Of a DNA stretch of 64,000 bases, positions 58,000 through 64,000 are shown one piece after another. Numbering within the stretch: position 1 is the stretch's first letter; each line of letters starts with the position of its first letter. This DNA is from Gigaspora margarita (lineage: Eukaryota; Glomeromycota; Glomeromycetes; Diversisporales; Gigasporaceae): positions 69,764-133,763 of the forward strand of contig WTPW01000060.1 in NCBI GenBank assembly GCA_009809945.1. The letters are read 5' to 3'. The notes below the pieces were generated by a model. It did no database searches. It saw only the letters and a list, made by a program, of their open reading frames with translations, and was not told where the DNA came from. The position numbers were made by a program, and so were the translations under genes.

Positions 58000-58892
58000 T
58001 AAATTCAGATTCTACCAGGATGTGGTTAGAATTTTATCTAAACTTGAATTTAAAATAAACTTAATTTAAATTTAAAAAACAAACTAGAATTTTAAATTAT
58101 CCAAATTTGAATTAAATTAAACCAAAAATTAACTTTAAAATAGCCCTAAGTGTTTTTACATAGATGGCTATAGCTTGCATCAATAAAAATATAATCCAAG
58201 CATGTAGCCATTCTTTGTCCATTTTGAGTTGACTAATAAAATGTAAGAAAAGGACTCTTGTTAACAAACAAGGCCGTGTCTGTGTAATCATTTAGGAGAG
58301 TTTGTATCAGGTCCCTTGAGCAGTCAGGTTGAGCTGGTGTATTACTGATTCTATTTTTGTGGGAACTCAGATTTGCATTAAAGTCTCCAGCAATGATACA
58401 TATTCTCTCTTCTGATAACATTGGGCTCCACTTTTCAAAAAAATCCTCTTGTTTGGGAGGTGCATAAATGTGTCCATCCTGTGATTCCTTAATTTTGGTA
58501 AGTTCTATATTCTTCTTTCTTGCTAATATTGCTATTTTAGAGGACCAGATTGAGCTGTATCCCCATTGTTGTGCCAAAAAGTTCCTTGTTGTAATGTTCT
58601 TAAGATTTGTTTCATGAATTAAAATAATATTACAAATATATGATTTGAGAAGTGTTAGTGTCTGTTTAGACCTTTTACATCGAGTGTAGTGATTTTGAAC
58701 ATGAGAAAATAAGAGAGTTTGGCTATACTAAGAAGGGTAAAACTTAGTATTGGTTTCTTGAGCAGGAGCACCCTAGAGGGTGTCCCTGTGAATCCTATGT
58801 TGTTGTCTGATATACAAGTATTTTCTAACAATTTCCTCAGCCTCTTTGATATTTACGTTTTTTGTTACTTCATGGGATATATTAGTGTAGGG
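58000..58892 (-). pseudogene. LINE copy E endonuclease with intact GDFN
   Basis: The 58577-58233 stretch reads AILARKKNIELTKIKES, IYAPPKQEDFFEKWSPML, CIIAGDFNANLSSHKNRISN and DLIQTLLNDYTDTALFVN. The catalytic GDFN box, lost or altered in copies A to D, is intact here. The N-terminus (MFKITTLDVKGLNRH-like) lies upstream to about 58700. A hAT element follows at 58893. Confidence 0.75.
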
Positions 58893-60390
58893 CAGTGTTG
58901 TCACAGAACAGCTTTGGACAATGATTTGGACAATTTTGGACAATTTTGGACAATTAAATAAAGTAAAATTACTTAAAATTTTATTAAGACAACCTATTTT
59001 AATTTTAACTAGAATGTGTTCAGCACCTAAAAAAATATATAATTATATATTTTTTTGATAGATTTATTAATTGATAATCCGTGAGTCAACCGGAGAAAAT
59101 GATCTGCAATCACTAAGTAAATATGACGCAATTTACTTAGTAAAAAACCCAGTTTGTAAATGTGCAGATTTTTAGAATGATCTGCAAAACGTGTTACATA
59201 AAATTTTATTCTGTATAATCTTAAACCTTTCGTGCACAATTATTGATACTATCACTATATATATATTATTTGCTCTATTAGTAATTTATTCTTTAGTTTA
59301 ATAATATAATAGAAATTAATATTTTCATACCCAAGTCAAATATACCCAATCACGTACTTCATGTAGAGTAGAATTTAAGATGTAACAAGAGATCAAGATA
59401 AAGCCAAATAATGGTATCAAAGGTAAATCTTAATTTGAGCTTAAAGTTGCGCGAATATATTGTTTACAAGTTGAAGATCTCGTACAATAAATAGAAATCT
59501 AAAGTATGTTAACTAACTCACATATATAATTAATTTTTGATTTAAGTAGTTATGTGCAAATTGCAACCGATATGACACGTCGCCAACAATATGACCCTCA
59601 AAAATGTGATCGTGCAGACTTTTTTTAGTAGACTAGATAACATTCAAAAAATTGGTGGCTCAACGCTTTGAGAAATAGACTAGATAACATTCAAAAAATT
59701 AGTGAATGGGGTATTTTATAGATGGTAAAGAATCGTTTCAAGCGAATTTGAAGAATGACATAATACGTAATAGTACGTAAATAGTAATTCATTATTATAG
59801 AAAATCTGCAGAGATAGGACTTAATGGATGTTTGAGTTAGTAATTGATAATAAAATAGAAATGGTGCTGAAAAAATCGAATGGTAATCTAATAAAATAAA
59901 TAGGATAAATAAGGGCTAAATGTAAATTTCGAATTTTTGAAAAATAAATAGGGTTTCAGAATTAGCTTATTTTGAAAATAAGTGGGTGCTTGTTTCTAAA
60001 TAAAAATTCTGAATTAGTAAATTAAATAGGTGTAATCAATAATAACATTAACTTTTAATACTACTAGTAAGCTGTCAGCGACTAAGAAATAAATAATTAT
60101 TTTAAAATGAAATACATCGTTTGTTTTGTTTAAAATCAGATATATATTTGATTATTAATTCTAGAATCCCAAACCAAAGCATATTGATAGAAATAAACAT
60201 TTTTATTTATTAATTACAGTATTATACATTACATCATGATAGAACTGCGATAGACTACATACGGTAAAGCCTTCCTAAATGTGGCCTTTCTAAAAAAAAG
60301 GAATAATCGACCCTATATAATTCCCTAATGCACGTTATTAAAAATTTGGTTCCTACAAGCTACATTTAACTACAGTATAATGGTTTGATC

Positions 60391-60491
60391 TAGGGTTCTG
60401 TAAGTGCCGGGTACGGTACCGTTAAAACATAGTGCCTAGGCAGCCGGGCACTATGTTTAACGGCACCATGCCCGGCACTTGCAGAACCATA
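60391..60491. mobile_element. hAT-like palindromic-word element (GCCGGGCA), 101 bp
   Basis: Perfect 8-bp duplication GTTTGATC at 60383-60390 and 60492-60499. Ends TAGGGTTCTGTAAGTGCCGG and the complement of TATGGTTCTGCAAGTGCCGG. The interior has ACGGTACCGTTAAACATAGTG and its mirror. GC-rich in an AT-rich setting. Confidence 0.85.
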
Positions 60492-61139
60492 GTTTGATCA
60501 CAAACTACTCACTCATAGGCGAATGGCATACAGACAACCCTATATAAATGAACGTACTAGTCCTGGTAAAATTTGCAGACTGTCATTTCACTATCTACGT
60601 CTAACCAATACTAACTATAAAACAAACTAACCCAATCTAAATCAGGATAACTTTGTCAGCAGAACAGTCGTCGGCGAAACTGGTTTATACAACTTCATTA
60701 GTATAGTAAATAAATGAAATTGTCTTCAAACAACAGAACAAAAATTTATCTAGTTTTAACCTACGGCGCCAAATAAATCGACATTCTCACGTACCTGGTT
60801 AAAATGAATAATAAAAAAAAGAAGGTCTATTTTTAGATGGTTGGGAATCGAAATTATTAATGATTCCAAAATATTTTAGTGCGAATGCGTGTCGCTTACT
60901 GAGTAAGGTTGTTATTTTGTATTGTAAAAAAAAATCTTATTTAACTCACTAATTTTACAGGATATGTTCTGTCGAATTTAAAGGTTAAGTGATAGTTTTT
61001 TGCTAAATATAATATAGTTTGTTATAAGGTCAAAATGGCGTATCACTGCTATAATTGATCTCTGCCGTACAACCATATAACAATCTACCACTTAATTGAT
61101 ATGATATATCAAAATAAAGCAGTCTATTAAGTGTTATCC

Positions 61140-61800
61140 GGATTACATGTTTGACATCAAACATTAGCTGTGTTATACCGGTTGCCTATTTTAATCTATT
61201 AAAGGGATCCATCGATCATATTTCATATTCTGTAACTTTAAATTGAAATCCCTTAATGCAATTATCAACATCCAATTTCTACTTGTCCATTCTTGTGCCG
61301 TTTTCTGAGGGTTACATGTATGACACCAGATGTTAGATGTGTTATACCGGTTACAATTCGCACATATTTCATCAGGTTGAATCACTATGACATATTTGAC
61401 AACTACGGGATTAAAAAAAAAAGATCAGTAAAGTCCAAAAAAAAATATTTATTCTCGGAAAAATTACACTGCGTTACAAGATTGTTTTTTTCATAATCAA
61501 AATAATAAAAAAAAAAAAGTCGCCAAATTTTTACACCTTTTCACAGGTGGAAGAAAGGTTTCCGGCAAACAGAACATTCATGGACCTTTTCGCCCTTGTA
61601 GATCCTGTTGATATATTTATTTTAATCTAATAAAGGGATCTGTGCTCACCTTTCATATTCTGTAGCTTTAAATTGAAATCTCTTAATGCAATTATCAACA
61701 TCTCTATTTCTACTTGTCCATCCTTGTACCGTTTTTTGGAGTCACAAATTTGATACCAAGACGTTAGATGTGATTTACCGGTTGCAATTTGCATGTAATC
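61140..61800 (-). pseudogene. Captured fragments resembling a fungal kinase-family N-terminus, repeated
   Basis: Complement of 61385-61191 reads CANCNRYNTSNIWCHTCNPQ then KTAQEWTS, and after a frame change DVDNCIKGFQFKVTEYE. The second unit (about 61790-61620) reads CNR, TSNV, then WTSRNRDVDNCIKRFQFKATEYE. A third, about 50 bases, is at 61140-61190. I recall this CxxC-NTS-WCxxCNPQKT-QEWTSGN-ID pattern from the N-terminus of the large kinase family of arbuscular mycorrhizal fungi; no kinase domain follows here. It lies inside the hAT element, suggesting capture. Stops and frame changes show it is dead. Confidence 0.45.
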
Positions 61801-62875
61801 CATCAAATCTATTAGTTTTGGAACTAAATATGTTCTAGACCTAAATATAAAACCAAACAAGTTAGCATATCTATGCCATTGTTTTTTTATTTCATAATCC
61901 AAAGCTGTTATTGCTTACCATCTGAATCTAACAAAAATCAACGTAGCATTTTTGGAAAGTACACCTGCCAAGATCATTGTTCTTGCGCATTGCAAACCTC
62001 CTTTTCACCTTTTGATCCAAGCTTACACCCTCTAAGATCCAAAGGAGTCAGTGTGTTTTTACATTGTGCATCGTTTTTTATTCTAAAAACCAAGCACACC
62101 TAGACTGTACTGGAATGATTATAAAAAAAAAAGAAAACAATTTATGTAATATGATGATCACATAAAATTTACAATTACAATATAAAATAGTAAACGATCT
62201 GTTGAATCCTTTTCTTCTTATTGTTTTTAAATATAAATACCTCTAAAAATCTAAAAAGTAAAAAAAAAACCATAAATTTTGTTATAAAATAAGCTAAAAC
62301 AATGTATTACAAATTACCTTGATATCTAATTAATATAGAGTTTAGCTTAGTAAATGCCGCGTGCTTACTGAGTAAAGTTTTTCAAAAAAAAAGATTTATA
62401 TCTAATAGTCTTATAATTAAAAGCTTACGGTGTTATTCTATCGTTTGTACTACTTTAACACCGTATTCATTAAAAAAATTTTATAACTTACTTATAGCCT
62501 AAAAATTTCAATTCGACTTCGACTTATAAGTAATCTGCGTCACGTTCTAATATGGAAAATTCTCCGATTGACTGGCGGATCATTAATTAATTATTAAAGC
62601 CTGGACAATAGGTTTAGGCCACAGATAAGTATTTAGGTTTACTTATATATATGTCTGAGTTTTTATTCTTAGCATTAAATTTAAAAAAAATGAAATTTCT
62701 TTCTGTACTGTAAAAAGTTTCTATTAAATTTAATAAAGATAAAAGCAAGGTCTCACCTTTAATATTTAAAAAAAAATTAAAGCCTGGACAAACTTTGGAC
62801 AATCTTGGACATTTGGACAATTTTGGATGTGAACAAGCCAAAAAAGGCTATGGACAGCCAAAATATACAACACTG

Positions 62876-63782
62876 GTGTAGGGTACTATCTGTAGAATAT
62901 TTGAGTTGTACTAGACTCTCATGGGTTTGATAAAATTTCTAAAACTGAGGCATCAGTTACAGGCTTATTTGGCATTTCAGTTACTAGTTAGTTCTCTATA
63001 TTCTGTAATGATAATTCTATATTATTTGGTTCAGAGTTTGCAGGTATGTCTATATCCATGGAGAGAGTTATGTTATTTCAGTCTTTAGATGTGTCCTTAT
63101 TAATATAAGGGTTATTTGAACTGAATTCAATAGAGGAAGTAGGAGTTTTGTCAACTTCAGTATTAGGTTTTTGGAGCTTAGCTGCCCTCAAGACGTGCCT
63201 TGCCTCTATTGGGGCCTTAAGTTTCCATACTCTTTCTTGATGTGCCCTTCTTTTTCACAGTAATAACAGACCTTAGGGGCTTCTTTCCACTCTGTTGTCA
63301 CTTTGTGATCCCCTATATGGGTACTTCTAGGGACTCTAGAGTAGTGTTCCGAGTTGATTAAAAATTTTCCAATTGATTAGTTGTCAACTTAGTTGTCGAT
63401 TAGTTGCAACTAATAGTCACATGTTTTCAATATATTTGATTGGGCACAATAAATAATCACGTGTTTTCTGAATTATTTCAAACCACTCTGATTGGCTAAA
63501 AAAATTTTATGTCTTAAATTTATTATGTAGATAATCAACCAATGATTAGTTAATTAAAACATTTCCAATCGATTAGTTGAAAAGTTGTCAACTAATCGAT
63601 TTTTCAACTAACAATTTGGATCACTACTCTAGATTGTAAATCCAGGTGGTCTGTTGTTTTAAAATAATCAGCTATTGATCAGAGCAGATTTCAGTTCCTT
63701 CAAACAGAAGGGGTTTGATTGCAGTAACCCAGCCAATGTCCTAAAATGCTTCTAAAATTAGCTCTATAGTATGCTCTATGTC
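62876..63782 (-). pseudogene. LINE copy E ORF1 (zinc-knuckle protein)
   Basis: Complement reads RVPRSTHIGDHKVTTEWKEA, PKVCYYCEKEGHIKKE (CCHC with the last Cys unclear), then an acidic tail with NNPYINKDTSKD-like and MDIDIPANSEPNNIEL-type sequence, ending near the hAT insertion. Interrupted by the MITE at 63342-63626 and cut by the GGCATGCC element at 63783. Pairs with 20428-21211 of copy D. Confidence 0.7.
63342..63626. mobile_element. hAT-like MITE, 285 bp
   Basis: Ends TAGTGTTCCGAGTTGATTAA and the complement of TAGTGATCCAAATTGTTAGT. Flanks CTCTAGAG and CTCTAGAT (7 of 8). Same family as 42760-43013 in opposite orientation, with matching ACATGTTTTCAATATATTTG and TAATCAACCAATGATTAGTT blocks. 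Confidence 0.8.
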
Positions 63783-64000
63783 TAGGGTTGGGGGCATGGA
63801 AAATTTTTGAGGCATGCCCAGAGGGGCATGCCTTTGACAAAGGCATGCCCTCTGTGCCCCGGGCATGCCCCTATAAAGGTTATGATTGGCTAATTTATAT
63901 AGATCGATTGATTAATAAATTAATATACTAAACCTTACTCTTACTATCTATTTTGAATCTTTAAAAAAAAATACTTTGCTTTAGTCTACTAATTATTAAA
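63783..64000. repeat. Palindromic-word element (GGCATGCC), runs off the window
   Basis: Starts TAGGGTTGGGGGCATGG inside LINE copy E ORF1 and has six GGCATGCC-type palindromes by 63870 (GAGGCATGCCCAGAGGGG, CAAAGGCATGCCCTCTG). The other end and target duplication are outside the window. Confidence 0.6.

Larger units (their letters stand above)
58893..62875. mobile_element. hAT element, 3.98 kb, perfect 8-bp duplication
   Basis: Starts CAGTGTTGTCACAGAACAGC and ends TATACAACACTG; GTGTAGGG is repeated exactly at 58885-58892 and 62876-62883. Both ends carry clusters of TTTGGACAAT, the kind of subterminal repeat hAT transposases bind. The interior holds no recognisable hAT transposase; it has a 58-bp tandem duplication (59630-59700), a small palindromic element (60391-60491) and gene fragments (61140-61800). 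It inserted in LINE copy E. A shorter relative is split at 43356-44230 and 49785-49839. Confidence 0.85.
54190..63782 (-). mobile_element. LINE copy E (family 2), most complete family-2 copy
   Basis: On the minus strand: ORF1 63782-62884, endonuclease 58892-58000, reverse transcriptase about 57960-56180, C-terminal region 54964-54190. Interrupted by a TTAA element with a SINE (54965-56175), a 4-kb hAT (58893-62875) and a MITE (63342-63626). A family X fragment (54030-54185) lies next to its 3' end. Removing the insertions leaves an essentially complete but decayed element of about 4.1 kb. Confidence 0.8.

Overview
This is a gene-poor, very AT-rich eukaryotic window that consists almost entirely of dead and nested transposable elements. 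I found no intact host gene. The likely source is an early-diverging fungus, and an arbuscular mycorrhizal fungus (Glomeromycotina, Rhizophagus or Gigaspora type) fits best. That placement is inference from recalled family resemblance: a DDE protein with a DGGPDENPR core and a C-terminal C2H2 finger, and a cysteine-rich fragment resembling the N-terminus of the expanded kinase family of these fungi.

Layout. 1-8400: one L1/Tad-type LINE (family 1) appears twice in tandem, almost certainly an assembly duplication joined at Ns, inside a T-rich repeat (family X). 9356-11273: a foldback, then a GGG-ended DNA element carrying a small inverted-repeat element and a SINE. 11895-15273: a 3.4-kb DNA transposon with its own inverted repeats and a broken Zator/ISAzo13-like transposase gene. 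15441-17760: three nested inverted-repeat elements. 18600-38760: LINE remains. One family-2 LINE (copy D) starts at 20.4 kb, is split at 21.2 kb by a family-1 LINE (copy C, itself hit by three hAT-like elements), resumes at 30.7 kb, is cut by an X element at 32.2 kb, and shows its 3' part at 36.6-38.8 kb. 39-50.6 kb: SINEs, another broken family-2 LINE (copy F), several MITEs and a roughly 6.4-kb inversion. 51.4-53.9 kb: foldback elements. 54.2-63.8 kb: a minus-strand family-2 LINE (copy E) interrupted by a TTAA-flanked element with a SINE, a 4.0-kb hAT element and a small MITE.

How the parts relate. The LINEs carry an ORF1 with a CCHC knuckle, then ORF2 with an APE-type endonuclease, a reverse transcriptase and a C-terminal CCHC. 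At least ten SINE insertions have tRNA-like A and B boxes. One SINE type ends in the same roughly 48 bases as the family-1 LINE, which points to a LINE/SINE partnership. The DNA elements sort by target duplication: 8 bp with TAG/CAG ends (hAT-like, ten insertions), TTA with GGG ends, 4-bp A/T with GGGG...CAGTAGAAA ends, TA (mariner/pogo type) and about 9 bp (MULE-like). The hAT-like group stands out because each small member is built from its own repeated, mostly palindromic word.
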